Source: Stenocarpella maydis (Eukaryota > Ascomycota > Sordariomycetes > Diaporthales > Diaporthaceae). From it: DNA of 19,717 nucleotides. The position numbers and the translations under genes were made by a program. Below are positions 1 to 9,444 of the stretch, piece by piece (position 1 is the stretch's first letter; the number at the start of each line of letters is the position of its first letter). Where the stretch lies: contig NQMI01000277.1 of the NCBI GenBank assembly GCA_002270565.1, forward strand, positions 1 to 19,717, read 5' to 3'. A model generated the notes under the pieces. The model was not told the origin of the DNA, searched no databases, and saw only the letters and a program-made list of their open reading frames with translations.

Positions 1-700
1 GAGGCCGATTAAGCCCTAGAATAGCCAGTAAAGCTTCAGTTCCCCTAGCGCTACCTTAAGTCGTAATGCCCCCTAATGCTACTCTGAGCTATAGCCTCTT
101 CTTAGACTCTAAAAACCGGGTGTTCTGTCTAAATCTGATTTTTCAGATCTAGCGCGCTCTCTATAGCCTATCCCGCTCGCGGAAATTAGGGTATCCCCTC
201 TGCAGGGGGCACTAGAAGCCATATTGGCTGTTGAGTAAGACTAAATACACCTAGAGAAAAGGTATATAAGGGCTATTTGTATTATAAACCTAATAGATAT
301 ATACTATATTTCCTAGTGCCTATCCGTATAAATCCTAGCGTGACCCTCTATGTTATCTCTGATCAACTTCTCCTCTACAAAATCTAGCGTTTTATTGCAA
401 ATGTGAGAAATTTCAGCGGCCCACAATTTGTTGGCCTTTTTCTACTTATCCAGCGAGCAATTTTGGCTCTTGCAGTTTTCTTGGCGTTTGTAGCCAAACC
501 GCGCATTTGCTCCTCTAATAGTGCATTGCGCTTCGTACAGATATTAGCTTTAATCCTATATTTAATGTTGTTTGTAGGGGCGCTGGAGCTGCTAGAGCCG
601 GCTATAACCTCTATGATTTGCTATAAAATATCATTTCGTTCAGCTTTTTCGCAGGTTCAGTTGTGTCTTAGGTAATTCGTTCGATTGACAATTCTGTACA
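1..700 (-). pseudogene. Degenerate coding-like relic, unidentified
   Basis: I do not recognise this gene. Read on the minus strand, about 660-450 gives a charged, Lys/Arg-rich, coiled-coil-like peptide containing LLEEQMRGLATNAKKTARAK and ending near ARWISRKRPT. A second frame continues at about 450-290 with KLWAAEISHICNKTLDFVEE and KLIRDNIEGHARIYTD. These are broken by TAG/TAA codons in places where Gln codons would be unremarkable, which fits CpA>TpA decay. The plus-strand open frame at 403-675 is probably a shadow: its hydrophobic character is what the complement of a Lys/Glu-rich frame gives. It could be the C-terminal part of another transposase or of a host gene; nothing decides between them. 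Confidence 0.25.
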
Positions 701-1071
701 ACTTTGTATATTAGTTTGCTTTCTGTAGCCCTTCCTTATATCCCTCCGACTCTTTCTCCCCCTGACACGCTGCGTTAGGTCTGTGCAATTGCAATCCTAG
801 AATCGCCTTCCAACACACCCCATCTTTGGTTTCAAGCCACCAGCCAACCATAGCCCTGGCAATGCCCAAATTAACTACATACAAACTTCAGAAAACAAGC
901 TATCCAATGCATCAGGTTATATACTTTTTGAATAAGAAATAATGTACTGGCAGAGTCTGGATAATTCTGCAAATGCGGCAAAATAATTCTACCTCCACGT
1001 GCCTACAACTCATCTCGTCGCTCACTCCACTTCTTACTTAGCTAAAATCGCCCCACCTCATCGCAATTCTT

Positions 1072-1168
1072 GGTAACTCCTTTCTAGGAAGTCTAGGGTA
1101 AATCCTTACAAGGATATCTACGGTAACTCCTTACAAGAAGTCTAGGGTAACTCCTTGCAGGAAGTGCC
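1072..1168. repeat. 25-bp imperfect tandem repeat, about 4 copies
   Basis: The core GGTAACTCC starts at 1072, 1122 and 1146, with the variant GGTAAATCC at 1097. This gives a period of 24-25 bp. Each core is followed by a tract of the type TTACAAGGAAGTCTA. The copies differ at several positions, so the array is not recent. It lies just before the microsatellite and beyond the broken 3' end of the STAND-like pseudogene. Confidence 0.8.
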
Positions 1169-1197
1169 AACGCCCTGCTGAGCGGTTCCGTTTAACA

Positions 1198-1247
<50 letters not shown>
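1198..1247. repeat. (ATT)n microsatellite
   Basis: An uninterrupted ATT trinucleotide run of 50 bases, about 16.7 units, ending at a C at 1248. The sequence from here to about 1460 stays strongly AT-rich and holds no coding frame that I can support. Confidence 0.97.
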
Positions 1248-1466
1248 CATTTATCTTTTATAAATTAATATTATAGTTATTAAGGTTTTTTTAGTATTAG
1301 TATTAGTGCTTATACTTTATATTATTAAGTATTATATACTTTATATATAATAGTTCAAATTCTTTTGCCTTTCTTAGACCTATTATTATATTCTTGAAGG
1401 ACCTATTGCTATAATATATCTTTCATATTAGGTTCTAGACTTACGTAGGCTAAGTATTGCGTTAGC

Positions 1467-3308
1467 CTAGTAATGCTTTAGGGATAATTTGGTTACCATA
1501 GAGGCTGGAGCATTAGCGCCTTGGCGTTTTGCAAGCTGCAAATGCTGTGCTCTTCTTTCACCCAAAATCCGCGAGAAACGCCGCTTGATTGGAGATTCCG
1601 GCTCTGGTGATGTCGTTAAGGAGGCCGCGTCGTCAGCATCGTTACTGCTGGTTGGCTCAGACCCGGGCTTGGGAGAAGTTTCCATTGTCGACTAAAGATC
1701 TGGTACGTAGGCCATTTTGCTTGTATCGTTTTCACAAATCAACTGCTGTGCAAATTTGATCTTCAGCGGCGAGGTGCCGTTATAAGTATAGTTCCTCCTG
1801 AGCGCTGGCGTGACTTGAGCACTAGTACACTTATCAGGCCCTAACACATCTAGCTCGTGTAGGCCAGGTGTAACCTTTGGCAGAGGAATAGAGCAGTGGA
1901 GAAGGTAATCTCCTAGCACGGTGGATAACAGAATTGGATGAGAAATGATGAATTCCACCTCATTCCTTGGATGGTTGTAATTGAAGCCGGCCGGTATTTG
2001 TAACTGATGGACCTCGACGTGCATCCAATCACCCTTCATCTCCTATATCGTCACGAGCAACCCCTGTGTCTGGGCGTAATCTTCAGCATCGATCTTATCC
2101 CTCTTGAGCAACTTCTTTTTGGCCAAAAGAGCCTCACGGCAGACGGTTAGGGCCTTTTCGAAGAGGTAGCGCGACAGGTGGACCAAGGCCATGGAATGAA
2201 GCAGGTTACACACAACCACATCCATGGAGTTCTTGGTGATGATAGGCTCCGCCATCTCCCGTTGTTGTCGAAGGAGGTAACAGATCGCAAGCTGTAATTG
2301 CAACTTCTGAAAGTTTTCCTTATCAGATTTGCTGCCCACCTCGCGTTTCATTGCCTCCTGCAGGAATTCAATTGCCTTATCAAAGCCGCGCTCCTTGATG
2401 CGGTCTTTGGCAAGTTCCTCAAGACCATCGAGGAAGAGCCTCTCCAACTCAGCGTCGTCATCTTAATCGTCCTCTGCAGGGGTAGTCCGCCGCGAGAACC
2501 ATCGTGGATTGTGCTGGCTGTCGAGCTTGCAGCACCATGGAAGTCCTTCGCCGCCTGAGCCAAATTCCTAAGATTCCGGGCAACACGCGCGTCTGCGTAG
2601 TCAGCGTAACGGTGTGAGAAGCCTCCTACGGGGCGGATGGACGCCCTCAGTGCCTCTTCGATGGATAATTTAAGGCGATCAAGCTCGAAGAGGATGGCTT
2701 CCTGTGAGGAATGATTCCTCAACGACAATGAGACGTTGATGGTCTGCAACATAGTCTGGAGTGCCCAGTTGGACTAATGCACCTTGTCCCTGAATGCCGT
2801 GAGATCGCCGCCGTACACATTCAGATTCACCACGGCCTTTACCCTCCAGGCCCATGCCTTTACTCGCACCGTCTCCTTGGTCTTCTGTACCAGCACCCCG
2901 AGAGAGTTCAGCGTGACGTGGCAGTCATCTAGGGCAAGCTCGCATTGCTTCCATAGGTCTTCTTCTACCAATGCTAGGCTAAGAGCATTGCGCCCCTTGA
3001 GCGTGCGGCCTATTGCCTCGAGCCCCGAGGTCAGGCTTTCGAGCTCATCACAAAGGCTTGCGATGCGCGTCTCGGCTCCACGGCACTGGGTGATGAAGCC
3101 ACATAATGAGCTTGTGATCTAGTCCTTGGTCAGTGATCACGCCTACAGGTGCGACCAAACTGCAGGACTGCAGAATACTGGACTAGTTATGCCTAGGCAC
3201 TCTATCAAGGTGGTAAGATGCTTATAGCTTCTAAAGTTCCGGGGGACTTACGGAACCGGCTGCCTGGATCAGCGTGATGGCAGAGGTGGTGATAGAGAGT
3301 GGATCCAT
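1467..3308 (-). pseudogene. STAND N-terminal-domain / TPR-like protein, inactivated
   Basis: Exon 1 (3308-3252) encodes MDPLSITTSAITLIQAAGS, the typical start of the fungal STAND N-terminal (Helo_like_N/PigL_N) domain. It ends at a consensus GTAAGT donor (3251-3246). The intron ends with a CTGAC branch-like motif and TAG at 3119. Exon 2 continues the domain (RIASLCDELESL, LQTMLQTINVSLSLRN). After a linker comes a helical TPR-like region (LQLAICYLLRQQREMAEPII, YLFEKALTVCREALLAKK), then a tail with FNYNHPRNEVEFII and a Ser/Pro-rich stretch. The frame is broken by TAG at 2776-2774, TAA at 2465-2463, TAG at 2045-2043 and TAG at 1694-1692, and by a shift of frame near 2480. Every stop could derive from CAG/CAA by C>T. 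No 26-52 nt intron I tried repairs the shift. About 550 codons remain; the 3' end runs into AT-rich repeats, so the end at 1467 is probably a truncation. Family members act in non-self recognition or are poorly characterised. Confidence 0.75.
3119..3251 (-). other. Intron 1 of the STAND-like pseudogene
   Basis: A 133-nt phase-0 intron. The donor GTAAGT directly follows the Ser codon that ends exon 1. The 3' end has CTGAC 11-15 nt before the TAG acceptor. The splice signals are intact although the exons carry stops, which suggests that the gene was lost recently. Confidence 0.7.
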
Positions 3309-4430
3309 GCCGGAATACATCTGTGGCTCTGTCCTCCTTTGGAAAGGCTTGCTTTGAGAAGTTCACGATCACCAACCAGAAATCCAAGAATCAAAAGCCA
3401 ACTAATTGGAACCCAAGTTCCGGTAACAGTTCCAAGCAATCTGTGGCAAGCTTCTGGTAGTTACATAAAATTGGGAATTCAGACGAGACAACCAGGTTGT
3501 GCTCAAAGTCATCTAAACACAAATCTTTGTCCAGCTACCTAGGTGTCACCTATAAAAACCGGTTTGGTTTGTCTCTGGACTCGACTGCGCATTCCTACCG
3601 CCGGCAGGATCCAGGCGCAGGGCATTTGTCGTAGTCACATTGGGGGCTGAGCTGATGCACACCGAGAATGTCGCTGCTGGGCTTATCTTAGGGGCAGGGG
3701 CGCCCTCAGCTGAAATACCCGTTAGACTAATAAGTAGGTATTCTAACAGACCTGGGTGGGCGTGCCTGCATTAGCCGCTGTAAGTGCTGACTTCGTTATG
3801 GTCCATCATTGGTGGCTTAACCGGTATCTCACGTCATTTGATTCACCCGGAACGGTTGGCGGGTGTAAGGTAGAAAAAGGGCAAAACAACAAGCTAGAAA
3901 ATTGTTCCAACACATTTAGATTTTGAATTTTTGCACTTTTTCCATTTGCATCCATGATGGCCGGTTTAATATCAGGGCCAGTGAGGGCCTGAGCCGCAAA
4001 TATGGGCTTAGGTAAAGTGTGTTGAGATGCCATTTATACGAACGGTAATAACGACTGTTTCACCGCCGGCACCTCACCGTCCAATTTACGCCTCAGCCAA
4101 GGCGGAAGATGTTGAATCCAGAAAGCCAGTACATATATGAGGTCACAGACCACGCTCAGGGGTGTGGGTGCATCCATTCCAGGCGTCTGGGGGTGGGCAC
4201 CCGAATTTGCCATCCATATGTCAGATCAAACCCGCTGTGTTCACTGGTACAACGCCAGTCATTCAAAAGGCTCGGGATGGGAGGGAGACGTGCTGATAGG
4301 CCGTGGTGACGGGATCGCTCTCGGCTGACACAGGTGATGTTTCTTGCGACTGTAGCGCGGTCCATTGCTGTTGTGCACGACGGGATCAAAGCTGCCGATC
4401 CCTTGGCAACAACTGCTGCGTGAAGTTTGC
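3309..4430. other. Intergenic, no supportable gene
   Basis: About 1.1 kb of mixed composition between two divergently oriented genes: the start of the STAND-like pseudogene at 3308 and the PEBP-like gene at 4528. Short open frames occur on both strands (for example minus 4033-3806 and plus 4109-4328). None shows a recognisable domain, splice pattern or convincing start. A TATAAAAA motif at 3551-3558 has no convincing downstream start. Confidence 0.5.
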
Positions 4431-4436
4431 GTTCCC

Positions 4437-4444
4437 TATAAGAA
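4437..4444 (+). promoter_or_regulatory. TATA-like element of the PEBP-like gene
   Basis: TATAAGAA lies 91 bases before the ATG at 4528, a normal distance for a fungal core promoter. It is assigned on position and sequence alone. Confidence 0.4.
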
Positions 4445-4527
4445 GCAATGCCGCTGCCGCCGCTCACTTGATATGATGGGATGGGCATGTCCGAGCAACA
4501 GAACCAGCAAGCTAGACTCCGGTCAAA

Positions 4528-5452
4528 ATGAAGATCACGTCGTACGAGATCCTCGCTCTGGCCTTCGCGGCCTGTCCTGGGCTTGCAATCCCGCCTCCAG
4601 AATTCGGGTTTGTGGACAGCGGCAACCACACCGAACTCAGCGTGGCTTTCACATTCGATGGGAATACAACAGTTGTCCAGGAGGGCCAACTGTTCGGAGG
4701 AAACAGTGAGCCTGCGCCGCCGTAGAGCTCCTCATTGAACTCATCCCACTGACTCTTCCATAGTTACCAGCCAACAGCCAGCACTGGCCGTCAATCCCGC
4801 CGCCTATCAGTCCATCGCCGACTACGACGCCAACTATGTCATCCTGATGGTGGACCCAGACGCGCCCTCGCCAGATAATCCCACCAGGCGTTTTATCCTC
4901 CACTGGCTGGCCGCAAACGTGACCCAAAACACCGAGGCGCAGGCGCCTCTGGCCGGCCAGCGCGCGCTGACCAACAGCACACCGGCTCTTGTGCCGTACC
5001 GCCCGCCCATGCCCCCCATCGACTCCAGCGCGCACCGCTACATTATCTACGCCTTCGCACAGCCAGACAACTTCGCAATTCCCGAGTCGTTCAGCGGCTT
5101 CAGCGATCAGAACCGTTCCATGTTCAGCCTGGACCGATTCATAGCAGAGGCCGGGCTCGGACGGCCCGCAGCCGGGGAGTTTTGGTATGTGAGCCGTGAG
5201 CCAGAGGTTCCGGGTACGTTCATTGCACTCGCCGGCGGAGCTTATCCCGGTGGCAATGGTGCCGCCGTCTTCTCGTCTGGGTCTGGGAGCGCGACGGCAA
5301 CAGCGACTTCGTCCGCAGATGGCGCCTCAAGCACCGGTACAGACAGCACAGGAACGTCAGCCGCAAACATGGTGACAAAGACCTCGTTCTCGGGGCTGTT
5401 TACTTGGCTTGGCGGTGCTGGCGGGCTTCTGGGATTGGTCTTGGTGCTTTAA
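4528..5452 (+). CDS. Secreted, GPI-anchored PEBP-like protein
   Basis: Two exons, 4528-4705 and 4764-5452. The 58-nt intron has donor GTGAGC at 4706, branch-like CTGAC at 4749-4753 and acceptor TAG at 4761-4763. Splicing joins GGN to ITSQQPALAV in phase 1 and gives 288 aa. The ATG follows GGTCAAA. Residues 1-20 form a signal peptide. The phosphatidylethanolamine-binding fold is shown by YVILMVDPDAPSPDNPT (84-100), RFILHW (102-107) and AHRYIIYAF (149-157), the counterparts of the DPDxP and GxHR ligand-pocket motifs. A Gly/Ser/Thr-rich stretch follows, then a hydrophobic C-terminus (about 270-288, GLLGLVLVL), as expected of a GPI-anchor signal. Fungal secreted PEBP-like proteins are common and mostly uncharacterised; phospholipid binding or protease inhibition is known only for relatives. 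The frame is intact and GC-rich, with no RIP-type damage, in contrast to its neighbours. Confidence 0.9.
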
Positions 5453-5649
5453 TGACCTCCGGAGGATATTGATCACGCCGTGTCGCAGGAAAGAGTGTTT
5501 CGACCAATTAGCTATGTTGCAATAGCCTGCCACAGCCCATCTTGTATCGTCATGAGTGATTACAACTTAATTACATGCCTATTTGGGGTGGTATGCAGTC
5601 ATTCAGAAATAGGCGAAACTCCGGTGGGCGCAGCCGTATACTGTATTAA
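5453..5649. other. 3' flank of the PEBP-like gene
   Basis: Presumed 3' untranslated and intergenic sequence between the PEBP-like stop codon and the decayed transposon. I see no gene. An open frame using a GTG start at 5480 runs through the low-complexity G tract into the transposon and is not credible. Confidence 0.4.
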
Positions 5650-5663
5650 CGGGGGGGGCCCAC

Positions 5664-5696
5664 ATTCGCCGCACCCCCTATTCCGCCGCACCTCCT
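5664..5696. repeat. Tandem 16/17-bp units, possible terminal repeat of the older transposon
   Basis: ATTCGCCGCACCCCCT is followed at once by ATTCCGCCGCACCTCCT. They sit just outside the transposase stop at 5724 and right after a run of eight G. The inner transposon's terminal repeat likewise contains two tandem 16-bp units, so these could be transposase-binding subterminal repeats. No inverted partner was found. Confidence 0.45.
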
Positions 5697-5723
5697 CGTC
5701 AACGATTAAAGCCATTCCCAACG

Positions 5724-7255
5724 TTAATTTCCAGCCACAATGATAACCGATCCCTCCCTTGTTGGTGTTAAGGAATCATTAGAATCGTCGCTATTAGGGG
5801 ATACCTCGCCGGCATCAACTCTCGCCCTACGAATAGCCTCAATATCGGCGAAAGCCGCATTTGGGTCGATTATGACCTTCTTCCTCTTGGTCTTCCTGCT
5901 GGCCTCAATTTGACTCTCCAGCTGCTGGTTTTTTCGTGAGGTCATCGTTAAATCCGTCGCTTTCTGGTTGTATGCTTTGAGAATTTTTCTGAGGAGTCGT
6001 CGTTGCGTAGGGCTTGAGTGTTTCTGATGCTTATAATCGGCTATAAGCCGGCGCACCTCTTGGGACCTCGTCGGGGTGACAAAATTAGGCCCTAGTGGCT
6101 GAAAAATATACTCAGGTGTTCCGTTTACTCCAATGAAGCTATTCAGACCACTCAAATTAACTGATTCCGGCTGGTTCGGGTGGTTTTCAAGGATATGATT
6201 GCTTCCCAGGGCCCTCAGCCGGGAGATGGGCCAGAGACCCGTCGCTCTCCACCCAGAACGAATATTTACCTCTATAATTGCCTCTTCGCGTGCCCTCCAA
6301 TAGCAATAAAGAAACCGTCGCCTTATTATTACGGTTGAGGAATCGAATTGCCCAAGAGCGTGCAAGTGCTTCCTAAAGGAGGCTTTAAGCAGCGCGAAGA
6401 CCCCAATATCAAGGGGCTGGAGCATGTAGGAGGTATATGCTAGCAAGAAGAGTATATATATTCAATTTAAGAAGCATTCCCACATAAAATCGATCATCGT
6501 ATAACTATGGTGCCCATTAATAACCAATAATCACCACTCGTTGGGGTCCTCTAGCTTCATTTGAGGAATGAAGACTCTCTTCACCCACTCAATAGCAATT
6601 TTTTCCTCCATCCACCCCCTCTTCATTTCCGTGAATTGCCAGCCGTTGAAATCCTCAAGGACAATAGGAAACCACTGCTATTGAACGCTCTTTCCTTTAA
6701 ATATAATTAATAAGTCAAGACGCTTCCCCAGAGCGTTGATATACTTAATATAGGAGGTCCACGCTCTTAAATTAAAGTCCAATTGGCTAATAGGGCTATC
6801 ACGCGAATAGCCAAGGGTCAGTATGCTCTCAGAACGCCCTTCCATTAGTCCTCCCTCATCAGCATTCCAGCGGTTGCAAGGGATAATAGACTTAACTATA
6901 GGCAATTGGAGGAGGTCAAACCAAGTCTGAATATTTGCCTTCGTCATCGCCCTTAGCCGACAAGCCTCAACTAGTTGATTCTTTCAACTTCGAAGTTCAG
7001 GGTGCCAGGAGAGGAATGCCCTCAGCCACTTCCTCCCCAGGGGAGGGCGATTCTCGTCAGGGAAGGTGAGGCGGGCTGCAAGGGCTCTGGTTTCATATCG
7101 CGTTGGCCCCAGCCCTAGGCTGCTTTAATGGATAATATATAGTGCCAATTAAGCCTCCTGATAGTCGTCAAGAAACCTCTGAGGGTCTGCAGCTTCACGA
7201 TGGCTGGGGACGCCTGTATGGCAACGACGAAGAGTGCGGTCTGGGATATGCCATA
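5724..7255 (-). pseudogene. pogo/Fot1-like DDE transposase, RIP-damaged
   Basis: A near-continuous minus-strand frame reads from 7255 to 5724. It begins in a helix-turn-helix-like stretch (IPDRTLRR, GVPSHREAADPQRFL), then LGRKWLRAFLSWHPELRS, NRWNADEGGLMEG with the first catalytic Asp, LLVINGHHSY where the second catalytic Asp is now Asn, and YTSYMLQPLDIGVF with the third Asp kept. GWRATGLWPISRLRAL and a basic tail (RKTKRKKVII) follow. In-frame stops include TAG at 6680, TGA at 6533, TGA at 6464 and further TGA/TAA codons upstream of 6947. All sit where Gln or Arg would be expected. The final 240 codons (6446-5724) are open. It would have encoded a cut-and-paste transposase (DDE_1 family) with psq/CENP-B-type DNA binding, and is certainly inactive. 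It is a different lineage from the inner element, judging by the very different protein sequence. Confidence 0.85.
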
Positions 7256-7295
7256 CCGTACCCCACCTACCTTCGGACTCACCCACCTTCGGACC
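7256..7295 (+). repeat. Left terminal inverted repeat, inner transposon
   Basis: 40 bp starting CCGTACCCC. It contains two tandem 16-bp units, CACCTACCTTCGGACT and CACCCACCTTCGGACC, at 7264-7279 and 7280-7295. The shared ACCTTCGGAC core is a plausible duplicated transposase-binding site. Confidence 0.95.
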
Positions 7296-7543
7296 GCGTT
7301 TTGCACACAAAGTGAGGACATTCCACTTATACCAATTTAGTCAATTCTGCTCGTATCGTGATGTTTTTATAGTCAATCGATAGCGATTTAAACGTTCTCT
7401 ATATATCAGGTGTCATTTGGTGTTTTGCGAATCGGGCTGGCGGTGTAGTTTGGCAGAAACCCCCCACTAATTGTCTCCTTCCGAGACGGGTAAATCATGT
7501 ATCGTGAATCTTCTCTCCTACACTACCGACCGAATTACCCACC

Positions 7544-9302
7544 ATGGCACCTAAAATGAAGCCAAAGGGTAGATTGAAGCGTTATTTAAAGTCCCAGATG
7601 GGCAATACACTAAGTGCTGTACAAAACAACGAGACTACGGCCCATATAGCAGCCAAGCAATATGGTATTCCGAAGACCTTACTTCTGAGGCAACTAGGTG
7701 GCTCCAAAGCCTCTGATGAGCAGTCCCAGCCTGCCCAACGACTATCTAAGTTGCAGGAAGAGAGTATCGCTACTTGGATTTTACGTTAAGAGAAGTTGGG
7801 CTATGCTCTAACAGCCTCCTTAGTCTGTTCTCTTGTAACAGCCATCCTTAAGAAGAATGGTGATATAAAGCCCCTTGGCAAGAATTGGGTTGCTTCCTTT
7901 AATAAGAGGAATCTAATGATCTCAGCTAAATTAGGCCGTAAATAAGAAGCAGAGAGGTTTTCTGCATTTACTCCTAAGGCAGTCAACTAGTTCTTCGACT
8001 GTCTTAAGGACTTCGAATGGGTAGAACCAGACCTAATAGTTAATATGGATGAAGGAGGTGTTATGAAGGGAAACAGTCCATATAGTCTCTCTAGATTAAA
8101 TGCTATATACTCTAATAACTAATGAATTTATAGGTTATAACAAATTTATACTTAGAAGCTCTAAGAATCAATCTACGGCAGTTAAAGCTAATGCTGCTTA
8201 AGCCCTAGTTACGGTGATAGATTCAGTTACTGCAAAGGGTATTCATTTGCCCCCGGGTATTATATTCAAAGGCCAGAATCTCCAGTGGCAGTGGTTTACT
8301 AAGCAATTTAAGGCAATTATACCCCCTGATTGGGGTTTCGAGGTCTCAAATAATGGGTGGATGAGCAACAAGATCGTAGTGAAGTGGCTATAAGATATCT
8401 TCATCCCTGCAATCAATAAGATATGCCAAAATGATGAGTCTCAAGCTATTCTTTTAGTCCTTAACGGTCACAATAGTTACTAGAGTATCGATTTCATAAT
8501 GATGTGCTATAGGCATAATATTAACCCTTGCTGGCTTCCAGTATATACTTCTCACGGTCTGCAGCCCCTTAATAATGGAGTCTTCAGTATATTTAAAGGG
8601 GCATTTGATAAGACAATGGAGGATATCAATAGCTAAATAGATTCGAGTCCTCTTAGCAAGATCAACTTTATTCATTATCTTATTAAAGCTCGTGAGGCTA
8701 TTATTAAGCGGATTATTAAGAATACATTTAGGTATATAGGAATCTACCCTATATCTTGTAAGAAGGCATTATAGCATCCAGAGATATAACCAGATAACGC
8801 CCTTAAGCTGCAAATTGAAGTTTCGGATGAGGATTCCGATTCCGATGATACTAGTAGTGAATCCTCTATTGAGGTTAATGAGAACTATATGACTAGGGAC
8901 TACGTTTTAAGTCTGGCCCTATGAGACGATAGAATGGCCAGATATAAGGCCAAGAGGGTTGCTAATGAGATCAACTTACTAAGGGCATAAGTTGCCCTAT
9001 TAGAAAGAGAGAATGCTGGCCTTAAGGTTGAAAAAGAGGTCCGAGAGAAGATGAAATGCCGGAGGGGTATACCCAACCTAAACGCGGAGTTTATGACTAT
9101 ATTTGAAATAGGGGATAAGAATCTTATGATTGAAGCCCTAGATGAACTCCCAAGGCCTTAGAAACGCCGGAAAGTGGCTGTAGTTAAAGTTGAAGAAGAG
9201 GAGGAGGAAGATCACCAAGATGCATCCAAGCCGGAGGTTCAGGAGCAGATTATAGTACGCAGCGGGCGTGCAATTTGACGACCAGCTAGACTGAATGATT
9301 GA
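7544..9302 (+). pseudogene. Inner pogo/Fot1-like transposase, RIP-inactivated
   Basis: It starts ATGGCACCTAAAATG with CACC before the ATG. Residues 1-81 form a psq-type helix-turn-helix (HIAAKQYGIPKTLLLRQL). A CENP-B-like domain follows (LGYALTASLVCSLVTAILKK), then VNMDEGGVMKG with the first catalytic Asp (8048-8050). The frame shifts near 8120. Next come LLVLNGHNSY (second Asp now Asn, 8463-8465), YTSHGLQPLNNGVF (third Asp now Asn, 8571-8573), an acidic Asp/Ser stretch, a coiled coil (VALLERENAGLKVEKEVREK) and a C-terminus with KRRKVAVVKVEEEEEEDHQD. About a dozen in-frame stops, for example at 7787, 8481 and within KKAL*HPEI*PDN, all fit CAA/CAG>TAA/TAG or CGA>TGA. About 585 codons would be a normal length for the family. 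Inactive. Confidence 0.9.
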
Positions 9303-9402
9303 GCGACTTCTTACGATCATTTTGATACTACTATTTAGTGTGTACGAGAAGAATTGATTGCGTTGTGGCTATTTGAATAATCTCTATCTGTGTGTGATAT
9401 GT

Positions 9403-9442
9403 GGTCCGAAGGTGGGTGAGTCCGAAGGTAGGTGGGGTACGG
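9403..9442 (-). repeat. Right terminal inverted repeat, inner transposon
   Basis: Exact reverse complement of 7256-7295, including both 16-bp subunits. It is followed by the TA duplication at 9443-9444. Confidence 0.95.
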
Positions 9443-9444
9443 TA

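Larger units (their letters stand above)
5650..7255 (-). mobile_element. Older pogo/Fot1-like transposon, disrupted by the inner element
   Basis: This segment carries most of a pogo/Fot1-type transposase on the minus strand. It is cut at 7255 by the inner transposon, whose TA duplication marks the insertion site. The rest of the 5' end should therefore lie beyond 9443. The plus-strand left end is GC-rich and holds two near-identical 16-17 bp units (5664-5679 and 5680-5696), which may be the terminal repeat. I could not find a matching inverted copy near 9445-9600, so the element limits are uncertain. Confidence 0.65.
7256..9442 (+). mobile_element. pogo/Fot1-like transposon with perfect 40-bp TIRs, nested
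   Basis: Positions 7256-7295 and 9403-9442 are exact inverted copies over 40 bp. Both ends are flanked by TA (7254-7255 and 9443-9444), the target duplication typical of Tc1/mariner/pogo elements. The 2187-bp element encodes a single transposase on the plus strand (7544-9302). It is inserted in the coding region of an older, oppositely oriented pogo-like transposon: the sequence left of 7255 is the older transposase's helix-turn-helix region. Its coding part is heavily RIP-damaged, yet the TIRs have no mismatch. Confidence 0.93.

Noticed and set aside
403..675. Hydrophobic plus-strand open frame that could be called a membrane protein
   Set aside because: It is the complement of a Lys/Glu-rich degraded coding frame, and such complements automatically look hydrophobic.
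4156..4689. 177-codon minus-strand open frame
   Set aside because: It overlaps the promoter and the signal-peptide exon of the PEBP-like gene on the opposite strand and shows no domain or splice support.
4649..5035. 128-codon minus-strand open frame
   Set aside because: Antisense to the conserved core of the PEBP-like gene and spanning its intron.
7115..7321. Minus-strand frame crossing the inner transposon's left end
   Set aside because: It joins the TIR to the older transposase in a different phase from that transposase's own coding frame, so it is a fortuitous fusion frame.
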